Positions 9,731 to 21,243 are shown, counted from the stretch's first letter. The stretch: 64,000 bases of DNA from Sycobia sp. Sy_11 (GCA_018907035.1 JACCIC010000048.1:1457001-1521000); one strand, 5' to 3'. Translations and numbers: made by a program. Notes: generated by a model not told the origin, from the letters alone.

Positions 9731-10471
9731 TTTTATATATGAAATTATAATCACATTATAAAATTATAGTGATGCATTAGCCTTGCATATCAACTCTAAT
9801 ATTACTTCTACTGTTAAAATTTTCAAACAATCTGAACTGTCATATTTGTCAAATCGTCAATATAATTTTGTTATACATGGTTATACCAGAGATAATAGGG
9901 AGAGATCGCCCACGCTTTTGTTCCAGACTATGTCCAGGCTACAGTAAAAATTTTCGACTGCAAACGAGGGCCTCTAATGGCCAAACTGAGGTACCAGAGG
10001 TACTGACCGTTTCGTGCGATCGACGAGTGGTCTATTACAAAAGGCCTCCGGTAAGTTGCTGATAAGTAGATATGGCAATGCTGGAATGCATTTTTCTAAA
10101 CTCCCCATCAGAGATAATAAGGGGTGATCGCCAATGCCCATGTTAGACATTACAGTAAAATTTTGACACTCAGCGCTACGGCGGTGAACGTCGGTACTCG
10201 GTTCGTGCGATATTCCAGATGTTGGTTTTCAAGCTCCTGCGATCGAGGGAGTAACGACGTTCAATAGGGGGGATGCCGAAACAATAGATGCAATAAAAGG
10301 GATTAACTAGTGTCGAAATTCTTGAAGTGCGTAAAGATTTTCTTTCTGTGTGCGTACGTGTGTGTGTATGCATGCACACGTATTTTCTTAAAATTTTAAA
10401 TTCGCTGTGTGGCAATGATCGAGGCCACGAAAAGGTAAACCTGGGTATACGCACTTAAAGAATTTCTTCGT

Positions 10472-10476
<5 letters not shown>
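9731..10476. other. Region upstream of the ZAD gene, no gene recognised
   Basis: This is the candidate promoter side of the ZAD gene. It contains the inverted ~75-bp segment at 10,028-10,103. It also holds a loosely duplicated pair of blocks (about 9890-9955 and 10,105-10,170) that share GAGATAATA, GATCGCC and ACAGTAAAA. The frames found here are short and unlike known proteins. Confidence 0.4.
10028..10103 (+). repeat. ~75-bp segment, inverted copy of 5357-5430
   Basis: Plus-strand copy of the segment described at 5357-5430. The pair brackets the two host genes in opposite orientation. Confidence 0.6.

Positions 10477-10514
<38 letters not shown>
10477..10514. repeat. (TA)n tract
   Basis: Pure TA repeat of about 38 bp directly before the Helitron-like fragment. 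Confidence 0.9.
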
Positions 10515-10515
<1 letters not shown>

Positions 10516-10760
10516 TAATTTATAAAGACAAAGCGTATTTTTGTTTGTACACGATAACCGAATAAACTACTGAACCGATTATTCTGAAATTTGACATGTA
10601 GATTCTATATTATCTTCGGAAGGACATAGGCTATGTTTTTCATTGAAAATGATTTTACTTTTATTAATAACTGATAACGTTCTTATCAGTCAGTTTCACC
10701 AGCGGCCAGTAGATGGTGTCTTGAATCACGAACATTAATTCAAAGCAATTCGCTTAAAGT
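10512..10760 (+). mobile_element. Helitron-like 5' fragment
   Basis: The sequence after the TA tract (CTAATTTATAAAGACAAAG, then a T-rich stretch and ACTGAACCGAT) resembles 5' segments of arthropod non-autonomous Helitrons as I remember them. No 3' hairpin is seen nearby, so this is at most a fragment. Confidence 0.3.
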
Positions 10761-10897
10761 ATCAATACCAAGCCAGCTCAAACAAATGAACGTATCCCAC
10801 TTTGGGATTAGTATCCTAAAGAAGGTGTAACGTAAGTCGGTATTACCCTTTTTCTTCTTCAGGTTTATCTGATACTACTCTCACACACGAGAGGCCT

Positions 10898-11080
10898 ACG
10901 ATGGCTCGATCGCTAGAGTGAAGGACTAGTAACTTGGTGACCCGAGTTCAAATCCCGGTCTCGGACGATTGGCACAAGCACCGCTGTAATAATTTACATG
11001 TGCTTTGTTTACAAACACATCGTAGACCTCCGTCGCTAATTAGCACCAAATTTGGAAGCATAAATAGAGCGACGTTTGAT
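10898..11080 (+). mobile_element. tRNA-derived SINE
   Basis: A pol III-type A box (TGGCTCGATCG near 10,902) and a B box (GAGTTCAAATCCC near 10,945) are spaced as in a tRNA gene. The arms do not pair well enough for a working tRNA, and an unrelated body follows, which is the layout of a tRNA-head SINE. The 3' end is uncertain. Confidence 0.5.
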
Positions 11081-11483
11081 AACATAAAAAAAACTACTCT
11101 TATACATTATGGGTATCTTTTGGTTTTTGTAAATTTTATTTTCTTTTATTCTCTCTCTCTCTCTTACTTTCTCCGTCTTCTCTTATAAAATGGTTTAGTA
11201 TAATTTATGACGACAAATTATAATTTGTTATTATACGTTATATTAACTTCAGAATTGACAATAGACTATGTTTTTTTTTTAGTTTGAAAAAAGCAATGAT
11301 GGCAAAATAGGGTTCTTTGCCAACGACCTCGAAAAAAAATATATATACATATAATACGTCGTCATTTATACATAAATAAGAAGGCGATATCCAGCGTCCG
11401 CTTAAAAAATACGCTATTCGGATACCAACATTTGCTTGAATTTCACTTGGCAAAAATTTTAATGGAAAAACGGAAATATACGA

Positions 11484-11484
11484 A

Positions 11485-11531
<47 letters not shown>
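11484..11531. repeat. (TA)n tract
   Basis: About 48 bp of TA repeat inside the Helitron fragment, between its 5' end and the 60-bp array. Confidence 0.9.
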
Positions 11532-11536
<5 letters not shown>

Positions 11537-11570
11537 TTTTTTAAATACAGTTTTTACTGAGAAAGTAAGG

Positions 11571-11990
11571 GAGTTTGAACACGATATCCCGTTGCCTCAG
11601 GACAATATCTATTGAGAGTTTTGTGTTCAGATGATAGAATGCGATGTCCAGGTGTCTCTGGACGATTTTTACAGAGAATATTGTATTTAGTTGGTAGAAA
11701 ACGACGTCCAGACATGAGGAAATCGACTTCTATGGGAATATTCGTGTTGGGACGGTAGAATACGATACCATATGTTTCCGAATGACTTCTACGGGGAGTA
11801 TTGTATTTAGCCATTAGGAAACGATCTCTAGCTTTTTCGGGACGACAACTATTAGGACTATCGTGTTTAGTGGATAAGAAACGTTGTTCAGGTATGACGA
11901 GACAAATTCTGCGGGGAGTTTCGTATCCGGATGACAGAATGCGATGTTCAGGTATCTCTGGACGATTTATACAGGGAATTTCGTGTTCAG
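11571..11990 (+). repeat. Minisatellite: seven exact 60-bp units
   Basis: Seven diverged units keep exactly 60-bp spacing without a single indel. Recurring landmarks per unit are GGGACGACTTCTA, GGGAGT, TCGTGTTCAG and GATAGAAAACGATG variants. Because 60 is a multiple of three, one minus-strand frame (12,033-11,554) stays open through all units and encodes a 20-residue repeat with landmarks such as PEIPEHR and ILSS. That frame is probably a by-product, but the lack of stops is noted under findings. Confidence 0.85.
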
Positions 11991-12270
11991 TAACAACAAA
12001 TATTATAAATTTTATACGTATAGTAAAGATCAAGCTTGGATAGCCACGGTTCTAGAATTGAATAATGAATCGAATGAACTGTGTTTCATCTTTCTCTTCA
12101 TAGAATTGAGGCAGTAAAGCGAAATATACGATTTTATTACGGTTATAATGCAAGTTGTCAATTCAAATAAAAAAGTGAGAACTTTAATTTCTGATTTTTT
12201 GAATAGGTGGTGCTGAAGAAAATATTCAATACCGTACAAATCAAATAAAGAATTATGAAGCTTCGTGCAG

Positions 12271-12275
12271 AAAAA

Positions 12276-12331
<56 letters not shown>
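12271..12331. repeat. Poly-A followed by (TA)n
   Basis: 23 A residues, then about 38 bp of TA. The matching site in the right arm (27,454-27,489) is much shorter, so the tract length differs between the arms. Confidence 0.9.
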
Positions 12332-12335
<4 letters not shown>

Positions 12336-13371
12336 TATAAATACACACATGCATACATACATACAAACATGCAAACATATTGCAAACATAGTAATGTAAT
12401 ACAGAAATTTGAGATTACAGAGAGGTGCGAGATGTACGAGTTTGAGCCAAGAAACATATATGAAAATATAATAGGAAAGTAATTGTGCTTTTCCTAACCT
12501 AAAGTATATATAACATTTATGTAGCCAAAAATATTATTATTGCCTACGCAGATTTAATAATTATATACATCCTAAAAATTTTTTATTAAATAAATCGTTT
12601 CTTATGGCAACTAAAGCTCATAAGAAATTCCCAAAATTTCAAACATGTTTATTTTTTTTGCAGGATAGTCTTTTAGCTACAATTAAAATTTATAATTTTA
12701 GGAGGAAATGAGAGTTTTGAGTGTTCACAACGTGCAATTGATGCATTTGAGTTGTTACTTTGATATGCACCCCTATTATAAAAAACGGATAAGAAAAGGT
12801 AATGTGAAAAGAATATATAATTTTTAATTCAAATATAAATATAAGACCATACGTATTATACGATTTGTTTAATTATTAATACGTAATAAATTAGTATGTT
12901 TGTACTATTACCTTATTTTTATTTTCTTTACATATAAGAATCTCACTATATAGATATAAATACTTTATGCCCACTTGCCCCACTCTGGGGAAAGGGAGAT
13001 GAAGCTAATTGTCTTTTGGGAGGCTTTAAATTTTTAATGAATTTATTTAATAATTTTTTTCTTCGATAATAGCACCTTAAATTATAGGTGTTTGTCTATC
13101 ACTTGCACATTGAAAGATAAAATAACTGAACTTATTTAAATTTTGGGTGCCCATCATGTCTCGTCTGTATATAACCGTTTGCCTGTACTTTTTCTATGAA
13201 ATATATACTCATATAAATTATATATATATATATATATTTATTAATTTGCCATTAATATTTAATAATTTCTATTGAATTATTGTTTATATGTTTATATAAT
13301 TAACCATTAAATTACAATTATTATTGAAATAAAATTGTAATTAGCTATTATTTTGAGAAAATATTACAGGA

Positions 13372-13465
13372 GAGTAAAGAATAATCCATCAGAATACATG
13401 ACCAAGAATTGTATCAAGACCCATCTCCATTCATCAGGTAATCATTATGTTAATACCTGCATCAT
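13372..13465 (+). pseudogene. Penelope-like element fragment in the left arm
   Basis: The frame reads KNNPSEYMTKNCIKTHLH and HYVNTCII, matching the start of the Penelope-like copy at 25,643. It then ends in unrelated sequence. Only about 30 codons remain. Confidence 0.6.
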
Positions 13466-13944
13466 AATATATATATTATCAGATCAGCTTTACGACATTT
13501 GTCGAGAGGTTGGGTCGACCCTGCTCGGATTTGTGGTTCATTCGTTTAGAAAATCGTAAACACTCGCATGCTGTCCATTAAATCGTGTACAATGCGATGT
13601 TGTCACTACTTTTTACACGATTTTGGAAACAATGTTGAACGATTGATAGAATACACCAGCTGCTAGCGCAATGATACGTTTCGCGCGAACATGGACTGTG
13701 ATGCCCGTAATACAGTTATCAAATACATGATTCTTTTATCTGATCATTACAGTTTTAGTATGATCGAGTAATTCATCAACACAAGCTATTGTATTAATTA
13801 AAATTAATAATTAAATTTTTATTTAATTGAAAATTGAAAATAATATCTTATCAAATATATGTATCGATAACAATTAAAAATAATTATAAATTATTACACG
13901 TTAATTAAAAAATATCTCAACCCTAAGATATGTATATCTAAGGG

Positions 13945-13948
<4 letters not shown>

Positions 13949-13986
<38 letters not shown>
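13949..13986. repeat. (TA)n tract next to a TAAGATATGTATATCTAAGG hairpin
   Basis: TA repeat of about 38 bp preceded by a short hairpin of the form CCCTAAGATAT/ATATCTAAGGG. The same hairpin recurs at 24,180 and 25,838 in inverse orientation. Confidence 0.8.
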
Positions 13987-13991
<5 letters not shown>

Positions 13992-14086
13992 TTGTCATTA
14001 ATAATTAATAAATTCCATTGAATTATTGTTTATTTAATTAATCATTAAATTACAATTATTATTGACATAAAATTTTAATTAGCTAT

Positions 14087-14091
<5 letters not shown>

Positions 14092-14125
<34 letters not shown>

Positions 14126-14974
14126 TACAATTTATTAAAATTAACATTATAAATTAAAAATTATATTTATATCGACTGTTGTGAATTAATTAATAAATAT
14201 TTTTATCGGTTTTACAATCTTTATACAATCTTGATACAACTTTTTTATTTATTTTTTATTTACTTTAATTTTTATTTTGCTTTTTAGTAGTAATTTCTAT
14301 TTCAGATTGTACGGTAGTGATTCTAAATAATGACTGCGCAATACTCATTATATTAGTATATTATATTATTGTAGAAAAACTTTAAGACCGATAAAATTTT
14401 TTATTAATTTACAGTCGAATTCTCTACTTTTTCAGCTGAAGCATTTGCTTCAGATATGCTAAATACTTCTTCGTATCAGATATGCTCAATCCCCTCGACA
14501 CAGCTCCATCTTTATATATGTGTGGATTCAAAATGTGTACTAAATTCACTGCAAAATCTCAGCGCCAATAATTAAGTAGTTAATGAAATGAATTATAAAC
14601 TCATACAATTCTATAAATCAAGAAAAGAAATCAAAATAGAAGTTTTAAGGACATCTGCTCATTCAAACAGCACTGAAAATCGTATTGGCAGCAAAGCAGC
14701 TAAAGAAGCAGCTCTAATACAGCTTAAAAAATAAAATATAACAACAGCGCAAATATGTTAATACGACAAAAAATGGCACTACATGCGATAGAAATATATT
14801 GTAATAACATATGGATAGAAAAAAAATACAAACTCATTCTTACTGTTGCAGGTTGAAATTTTAATTGCAATATTTATGGTAAAAATTGAGTAAGATAAAA
14901 TTATAATGAAAAATTAACTACCACTCTTAAAATATTAATCAAAAATCTTATGTAACCTATAATTAAAAAAAATA
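14092..14974. other. AT-rich filler between the inverted arm and the mariner
   Basis: AT-rich, with a TA tract at 14,091-14,120. No gene or known repeat was recognised. Confidence 0.5.
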
Positions 14975-16262
14975 TCAGGTATGTGAATAAGTCTTTCCCG
15001 TTTTTTTTTCAAATTTTGAGCCTTTATTGTGAAAAAATGGTTACAAATGAATTATTGAAAGTATTGGCCATCGCTAGCTACAACTTTTTCCCATCTTTCT
15101 GGCAACATACGAATCCCGTTGCGAAAAAATTCGACCGGTTTGGCCTCTATCCAGTCATCCACCCATTTTTTGGCTTCCTCGTAGGAATGGAAGTGCTGGT
15201 CAGCCAGGCCATGCGTCATCGATCTGAAGAGATGGTAATCAGACGGAGCAACGTCTGGACTATACGGCGGGTGGGGTAGGACTTCCCATTTGAGCGTTTC
15301 TAAGTATGTTTTCACCGGCGGTGCAACATGTGGGCGAGCATTGTCATGTTGCAAAATAACTTTGTCGTGCCTGTCGGAGTATTGTGGCCGTTTTTCTCGC
15401 AGTGCGCGGCTCAAACGCATCAATTGTCGTCGATAGACCTCGCCTGTGATCCTTTCATTCGGTTTCAGAAGCTCATAGTAAACCACACCTAGCTGGTCCC
15501 ACCATATACAGAGCATGAGCTTGGCGCCATGAATATTTGGCTTGGCCGTCGATGATGATGCATGGCCGGGTAGTCCCCATGATTTTCTTCGCTTCGGATT
15601 ATCGTAACATATCCACTTTCCATCGCCAGTCACGATACGATGCAGAAAACCCTTTCTTTTATGTCGCTGAAGCAGCTGTTCGCAAGTGAAAAAACGCCGT
15701 TCGACGTCTCTCAGCTTCAGTTCGTACGGCACCCAATTTCCTTGCTTTTGGATCATTCCCATGGCTTTCAAACGCTTGGAAATGGTTGTTCGGTCAAACT
15801 CCCAATTTTTCAGCAAGTTCTTCTTGCGTTTGACAAGAATCTTCATCAAGCAAAGTCGCCAATTCTCGATCTTCAAAGATTTACGACCGCCCGGAACGCT
15901 CCTTGTCTTCCACGTCGAAATCACCGCTTTTGAAGCGTCGAAACCATCCGCGAACACTTGAATCATCGACACAACCTTCTCCATAAGCCTCCTGAAGCAA
16001 TCGATGCGTCTCGGCAGCAGATTTCTTCAAATTGAACCAATAAAGTGAAACTTCCCGCAAATGACGTCGACTCGGCTCAAATTTCGACATTTTCACGATA
16101 TCAAAAATTTATGATGCGAAAAAATTTTAACTAATGTGTTAGTATGGAATTGTTGACATATGAATAAGCTTTGATTATGACATATGTAACCATTGAATAC
16201 TCGCACAGTATTGGTGGCGCCATCTCTTACAAAAAACGGGAAAGACTTATTCACACTCCTAA
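14975..16262 (-). mobile_element. Full-length mariner transposon with TIRs and TA target duplication
   Basis: The left end TCAGGTATGTGAATAAGTCT and the right end (reverse complement) TTAGGAGTGTGAATAAGTCT continue as matching ~30-bp terminal inverted repeats, through TTCCCGTTTTTT. TA lies on both sides (14,973-14,974 and 16,263-16,264). The length of 1288 bp is standard for mariner. The transposase is on the minus strand and carries a frameshift, so this copy is non-autonomous but could still be mobilised in trans. Confidence 0.92.
15052..16096 (-). pseudogene. Mariner transposase, D,D34D type, one frameshift
   Basis: The N-terminal frame (16,096-15,881) has the paired helix-turn-helix of mariner, with FEPSRRHLRE, SAAETHRLL and SSVRGWFRRFKSGDFD. 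The likely start is the second Met, MSKFEP. The catalytic frame (15,984-15,052) follows after a frameshift in the region 15,881-15,960. It shows TGDGKWICYDN (first Asp), HDNARPHVA (second Asp) and VAPSDYHLF (third Asp), with exactly 34 residues between the second and third. The C-terminus KWVDDWIEAK...FFRNGIRMLPERWEKVV matches the family. Total length, about 345 residues, is normal. The enzyme would cut and paste at TA sites in the nucleus. Apart from the frameshift I saw no other break. Confidence 0.9.
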
Positions 16263-16264
16263 TA

Positions 16265-16593
16265 AAAATAATTAAGCATAAATAAATAAAAAAAATGTTA
16301 CAAAGCTATTTTAAAAAATGGTTAACAAATTTAATTAAAAAGTAAAAAAGAAATAACAGAGAAAAATTTCACTAAAAAGTAAAACATAAAACTATGACCA
16401 GAAAATATTAAATGTGAAAAATATTAAAGTATAAAATACAAACAAATTATGCTCCAAACAGCAAAGACATCTGACTAAGTTTAGGTAATCTGTAGGTATC
16501 TCCGCTAAAAGAATAGATTCCATTTCAGATAACATTATATCGTATTATGTTGCAAAATTCAGAAGGGATTTTATATAAAACCTATATATATAT
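16265..16593. other. AT-rich spacer, nothing recognised
   Basis: Between the mariner and the solo LTR. No frames or repeats of note. Confidence 0.5.
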
Positions 16594-17784
16594 TGTTACG
16601 AGGACGCATCCGAAATGCGCCTGGTAAGCCCCGGCGCGTGCATGTAAACACCGCGTGACCTCAACGCGGCGACCGGCCGCGCGAGAAGAGCGGGGAGAGA
16701 GGGAGCGAAGATTCGTCGCGGAGAGGCGGATAGAGCAGTTTAGTCTCGTCTCGTATAATAACAGGAGAACCACGTGCCTGCGAGTCGTGTAGAACGAATA
16801 AAGCGGGGTTTTATATACGCGCTTCGGACGTTCCACGGAGGAAAGGAAAACTTCGCGACAGGTTCCACGCCGTCTGCAGCGGCGCGTCCCGAGTCTGTGA
16901 ACGAGAGGAACACGCGAGACCGAGGGGATCGTCCGCGAGAGCCGACGACTGCTGGTGTCGCCGGAATCGTGCACGAGGCCCTGCGACTCCTGCCGTCGCC
17001 CAGCACCTATCGCGCTACTGCCCGCGTTTGCGCTGTGTCTGCGCAGACAGTGTAGGTGGATCGCTGCCGTCTGTTGCCCGCGTGTGTTTGCGCGTGCCGC
17101 CCTGCGTCGATGTACGTACTCCTGGGGACGCCCCGTCGTGATTACACACAGGTCAGTCCAGGCGAGTGCGCCCTTGCGAGGTGCTCCGCCAGCGAGTGAA
17201 CGAGCGTCCGTGTGAGATAGAGAGAGAGTGAGTGAGAAAGCGTACGCCCGTACTGCGGCCTGCGGGAATTCACGGTCGTTATTGCAAGCGCGCGAGTCTT
17301 GCGTGTCTTAATTTGTGATCCGGTAGTTTGTCGCGTTGGAAATAAACTTTATAACTTAAAAGCACGTTCGCCTTTATTTCTTTGTTCTTCCTCGCTGTCT
17401 ATCTCCACCTTCCCTGTTTTTCCCACATCGCGTTAATATTCCGCGTAGAATCCACCCGCCTCCGCAGGCACGGCGAAGTTCTTCCGCCGTGCGATGTGAG
17501 CTAGCCGCGGACCTCCTTGGGGAAGGAGCCACCTTGCTGCGGACGCGGAGCTCGTTGCCAGAGCACCGCACACGAGACACGTAAATAGACTCGCGCCTTC
17601 GTGAGTCAATCTTTGTAACGGACCGGCGCGCCGAGACTCCACCGCCGACGAGCACTTATTCCTCAGACAGCGAGAAGAAGGAGTATTGTGGGTTGCGCGC
17701 GGGCCGTACGGGAGCGGCCGTGCGTTAATGTTCAAATCTGAGTTCTATTAATCCTTTCTATGAATTCTATCAATCGACCCGGTT

Positions 17785-17787
<3 letters not shown>
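16594..17787 (+). repeat. Candidate solo LTR (~1.19 kb)
   Basis: A sharply GC-rich block in AT-rich surroundings starts TGTTACGAGG and ends CCGGTTACA, flanked by ATAT on both sides (16,590-16,593 and 17,788-17,791). It has AATAAA signals near 16,797 and 17,341. The imperfect terminal match (TGTTAC/GTTACA), the size and the lack of any pol or gag frame fit a solo LTR left by recombination. The long GC-rich frames inside it are stop-poor by composition only. The strand and superfamily are uncertain, and the duplication is weak evidence in AT sequence. Confidence 0.6.

Positions 17788-17842
<55 letters not shown>
17788..17842. repeat. (TA)n tract
   Basis: About 55 bp of TA repeat, apparently the target region of the LTR insertion. 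Confidence 0.9.
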
Positions 17843-17846
<4 letters not shown>

Positions 17847-19211
17847 AAACACTGCATCAGATAAATGACAATTGAAATTTGTTTTCAAATATTATATAAT
17901 TTTTATTAATTTATTATTTTCCAAAATACGCTTGTTTAGAATAGGTAATTTAAAAATAATTTGATACAACAAATAAAATAATCTATTTTAAATAATTATC
18001 AAATAATTATTCGATTATTTTTTGAAATTACATAATTTTATATAAAGAATAGTCTAGTATGCCATTATGTTCCATATAATTAGTATTTTTATATTATTTA
18101 CCCGATAGAATCAAGTATGGTTCTGTTCGACACAAATTATAGATTACAATTCCAATTTTAGATGATAAATAAAGATTTATAAGATAAAAGTGTAAAAAGA
18201 AAAAATAATACAATAAAAATGTAATTGTAAATTAAAAAGTACTACTTACATATTACAGCATTGCAATAACAAAACTAATATTTTAAACATAATTTCAATA
18301 AAATAAAAATAGTGAATTTCTTTATATCTAATAATTATACGTATAAAGAATATGAATTTGGTTTTCTATAAAATGAAGAAGAAAAATTCCTTGAACTACA
18401 TTCCTGGTACTAAAAAATAATTCAAAATTTAAGTGCAGAAAAAAGGAGTTAGTTATTAAAAAGCTAATTGATTGCGCATGAATAGATTAAAAGTAGAATT
18501 TCACAGGAATACTGAAAAATTAGAAACAAATCAAAGAATGACCAACAAAAGCTGAAAAAATACTCCAAACTTTCAGAACAGAATCGAAAATTAGCGTTGT
18601 ACATCACCTCGTAAACATCTAATAATTTTGAGTAGGCTAAAATCTAGTCTGTACGAACTAAAAATAATTGAACTATTATGGACATAAAATAGACAAATCC
18701 TAGAATGAAAAATTTCAACATTGTTTAGTAAAATTAAGAAAAAGGTATAAACTAGGTCCTTTTGTTCCTGTCTAGTAAATAATAATTTTATTTCATATGC
18801 AAGTTTTAATTACTATACTGCAACAAATTAATATTTATAGAATAATAATTTATAATGTTATTTGTTTAATAAAAAATAATTTAATACAATACATAAACTA
18901 ACAGCTTGAAAAAATTATAAAATAATAAAGTCTATTGTGTATTTGATTTTATCATCCTAAAAATTAAGTATAATAATTAATTTTGCAATTGTTTACCTTA
19001 AACAGATATTATTTAGTTTCTAAATTTTCGCAAAAAAAATTAATTTGGAAATATTATTTGCTGTTATCTTTATACTTAATTCAATATTCGAAATTAAGAG
19101 ATCTCATTCTATTTATTAATACATTAATTAATATCATTTAATTTTTTATCATTTTTTTGTAACATTCCATTAACCAAAGTTTCGTACAAAATTGTGCAAA
19201 TCATTGGTAAA
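17843..19211. other. AT-rich non-coding stretch
   Basis: No frame, domain or repeat boundary could be recognised in this 1.4 kb. Confidence 0.55.
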
Positions 19212-19454
19212 CAAATTAATAAATATTTTTTCATTGGTCATAGAGTCCAATCAAATCAATCGAAAACAATACGTAACCAATATAGGTGTCATTGTTTGTC
19301 ATTATAATTTTTAATTTAATTTTTATTTTTATTTTTATTATTTTTGTGTATTGATGTATTAATGTTAATGTAGATATGTATTGATATTGTTACGTATTGT
19401 TTTCGATTGATTTGATTGGACTGTAAGAGCAATCAAAAAATATTTATTAATTTG
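19212..19454. mobile_element. MITE with ~65-bp terminal inverted repeats
   Basis: The left arm, starting CAAATTAATAAATATTTTTT and running to ACAATACGTAAC, is the reverse complement of the right arm with few differences. The interior is about 110 bp and AT-rich with no frame. A one-ended second copy lies at 24,421-24,590. No clear target duplication was seen, so the superfamily is not assigned. Confidence 0.7.
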
Positions 19455-19829
19455 TATATAAGCAGTCGCTCTCTCTAGGGGCTGCATAACCGTGACGGGG
19501 TGAGAGGGCTTAAGCTGGGGGAGCAAGAAGGAGCGCTTGGTGGATGTACTAGATCCTTTTTGGATCTGAACAAAACTGAGAGTTCCGCATCCTTCCCTGA
19601 CTCACGAGTATTTGGATCGGGAATTCGGATTCCTATAAATGGGCTCTCCGAACTACCTGATGGGAGAATCCCTATAAACTGGTTATCCTGAGAATGGCTG
19701 TGAGAGTATGGATGTTATGTGTATGGATGTGAGAGGCAGGGAAGAGGGTAAGGCTCCTCGGGTAACCAAGAAGCAGCCTGCGGCTGAGAAGTGGCGACTC
19801 TCGGTCTGCTAATCCGCCCCTAATCCAAA

Positions 19830-20675
19830 GTGTTAGATACCGTGCTGAAGGATCAATGGCACAAAGGTGATTGTATCGCAAACGGTTCCTTCGGGAAACT
19901 AGACCGAATCCCGTCGTATTGCAGGAGTTATTCGCTAGCGCGGCCCATGCCGGGTGGACTCTATATATCCGTAACACTCCTAGGAACAGAAATGGAAAAA
20001 TCTGTAAGCATCGAGATGGAAGTAGGGGGGGAGCACGAGATGGAAGAAAGTCGGGCTTTGTTACCGACAGAAACCATCTCGGAGGCACTGAGACCTGTTC
20101 AGGCCACTGAACATGGGGAGACGAGTGCGCATAAAGGCGCGGGCATGAGCCGGAACCTGAGTGGAACACAGAGAAGGAAACTCTTAAAACAGAAAACTAT
20201 GATGGAGGGTCTACCTGTTCCTAGATCGGGGGCGGGAAGAAAGCGGAGGCAGGCAGAGAAGAGACGGGCACTAACCGTACTGACTGCGTCGGTCTCGACT
20301 ACTCCAGCCACTGATTCGGATAAAAGGGGACCCTCGACGAGCCTTGGGTCTACAGTGCAGGTGCTTAAGAAACCGCTCAAAAGACGCAAGGAAGGTACGT
20401 ACGCAGGGGCAGCATCTCACCTACCTAAAGTGACACTTACGTATGGTGAATACCTCGGTGGGGAAGTGCCTGCAGAATCCTGCACGTTACTGAGAAAAGT
20501 GGTTGTTCGGAAAATCTGCGAAATCAATGATGACGATTTCGCACCAAGATTTAAAGAATCCGTTCCCAGAAGGGGAACAGTGGTCTTTGTCTGCGAGGAC
20601 AAGGACTCTGAAACCTGGTTAAGATGGGAGGCTGAGAATCTGAAGCCGGAGGACTTGAATCTCAAAGTCGGATAG
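19830..20675 (+). CDS. LINE ORF1 protein (DUF4780-like C-terminus)
   Basis: This 281-codon open frame is the first ORF of the LINE. The natural start may be a later Met, since the first 40 residues look like translated leader. A basic region, SGTQRRKLLKQK and then a KRRQAEKRR cluster, is typical of nucleic-acid-binding ORF1 proteins. The C-terminal part (VPRRGTVVFVCEDKDSETWL) resembles the DUF4780 domain found in insect LINE ORF1s. It would coat the LINE RNA. The frame is open but the usual C-terminus continues past 20,675 in other frames, so the protein is likely truncated by a frameshift. Confidence 0.65.
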   Translation: MLDTVLKDQWHKGDCIANGSFGKLDRIPSYCRSYSLARPMPGGLYISVTLLGTEMEKSVSIEMEVGGEHEMEESRALLPTETISEALRPVQATEHGETSAHKGAGMSRNLSGTQRRKLLKQKTMMEGLPVPRSGAGRKRRQAEKRRALTVLTASVSTTPATDSDKRGPSTSLGSTVQVLKKPLKRRKEGTYAGAASHLPKVTLTYGEYLGGEVPAESCTLLRKVVVRKICEINDDDFAPRFKESVPRRGTVVFVCEDKDSETWLRWEAENLKPEDLNLKVG

Positions 20676-21243
20676 TATCTCCAGAGGAACTGAAGATCAC
20701 AAAAGTAATCACAAAGATTCCGGCGGAGATAGAATCTGTCCCGAACTTCATAAAGTTGTTCCGAAGGCAGAACAAAGGAGTGGACCATCTAGATGGGTGA
20801 TCATGAACAGATCTGCCAATGGTAGTCTTGTTCTTGGTCTACATGAACCATCGGTGGAGGCCCTCCGAAGTAGAAACCTTAGACTCTCGGTGGGGGTTGA
20901 GACGGTTACCTTTAAAGTACTGCCTCGACAAAGTACCGCTGGGGCAAAGGGAGAAATTTCTACGGAAAACGTAGCTAAGAAATAACATTCCTAATGGCTA
21001 TTTCGGGAATACGTTTTACCCAAATAAATTTGCACCATTCCAAAAGTGCCTCGGCGATTTTAACGAGAAGACTGTGAAAGGTGCATACACACATAGCCCT
21101 AATACAGGAACACTGGATTTGGAGGGAACGTATTAGGGGTATTAACGAGAAAGGGGGGCTTTTATTGGGGTCCAGAGATGGAAACGCGAGAGCTTGCATT
21201 TTCATCAAGGGAATTAATGGTTTTTTGACGCTCGAATCTAATC

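Larger units (their letters stand above)
11362..11990 (+). mobile_element. Non-autonomous Helitron fragment with 60-bp repeat array
   Basis: The first 80 bp match the 5' end of the complete copy at 55,748: both start TCA, then CATAAATAA, an AAGGC block, CCAGCGT and ATACGCTATTCG followed by ATACCAACAT. A (TA)n stretch and a seven-unit array follow. The copy stops abruptly at 11,990, where the inverted-duplication arm begins, so the 3' terminus is missing. Confidence 0.7.
11991..14091 (+). repeat. Left arm of a 2.1-kb inverted duplication
   Basis: The reverse complement of 25,686-27,771 matches this segment almost base for base. In the stretch 12,490-12,665 I found one substitution and one indel. 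Most other differences are in poly-A and TA run lengths. The arm contains a Penelope-like fragment at 13,372-13,465. It abuts the 60-bp array on the left and a TA tract on the right. Confidence 0.9.

Noticed and set aside
10898..10970. tRNA gene
   Set aside because: A and B boxes are present but the acceptor and T stems do not pair well, and a SINE-like body follows.
11571..11990. CRISPR array
   Set aside because: Units are contiguous diverged 60-bp repeats without unique spacers, in eukaryotic DNA.
12030..12482. Frames rich in YIYIYI or FFFFFF
   Set aside because: Translations of poly-A and TA microsatellites; also mirrored at 27.3-27.7 kb in the inverted arm.
16582..17735. Several 85-130-codon frames on both strands in a GC-rich block
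   Set aside because: They overlap on both strands, show no domain and lie in what looks like a solo LTR. GC-rich sequence has few stops.
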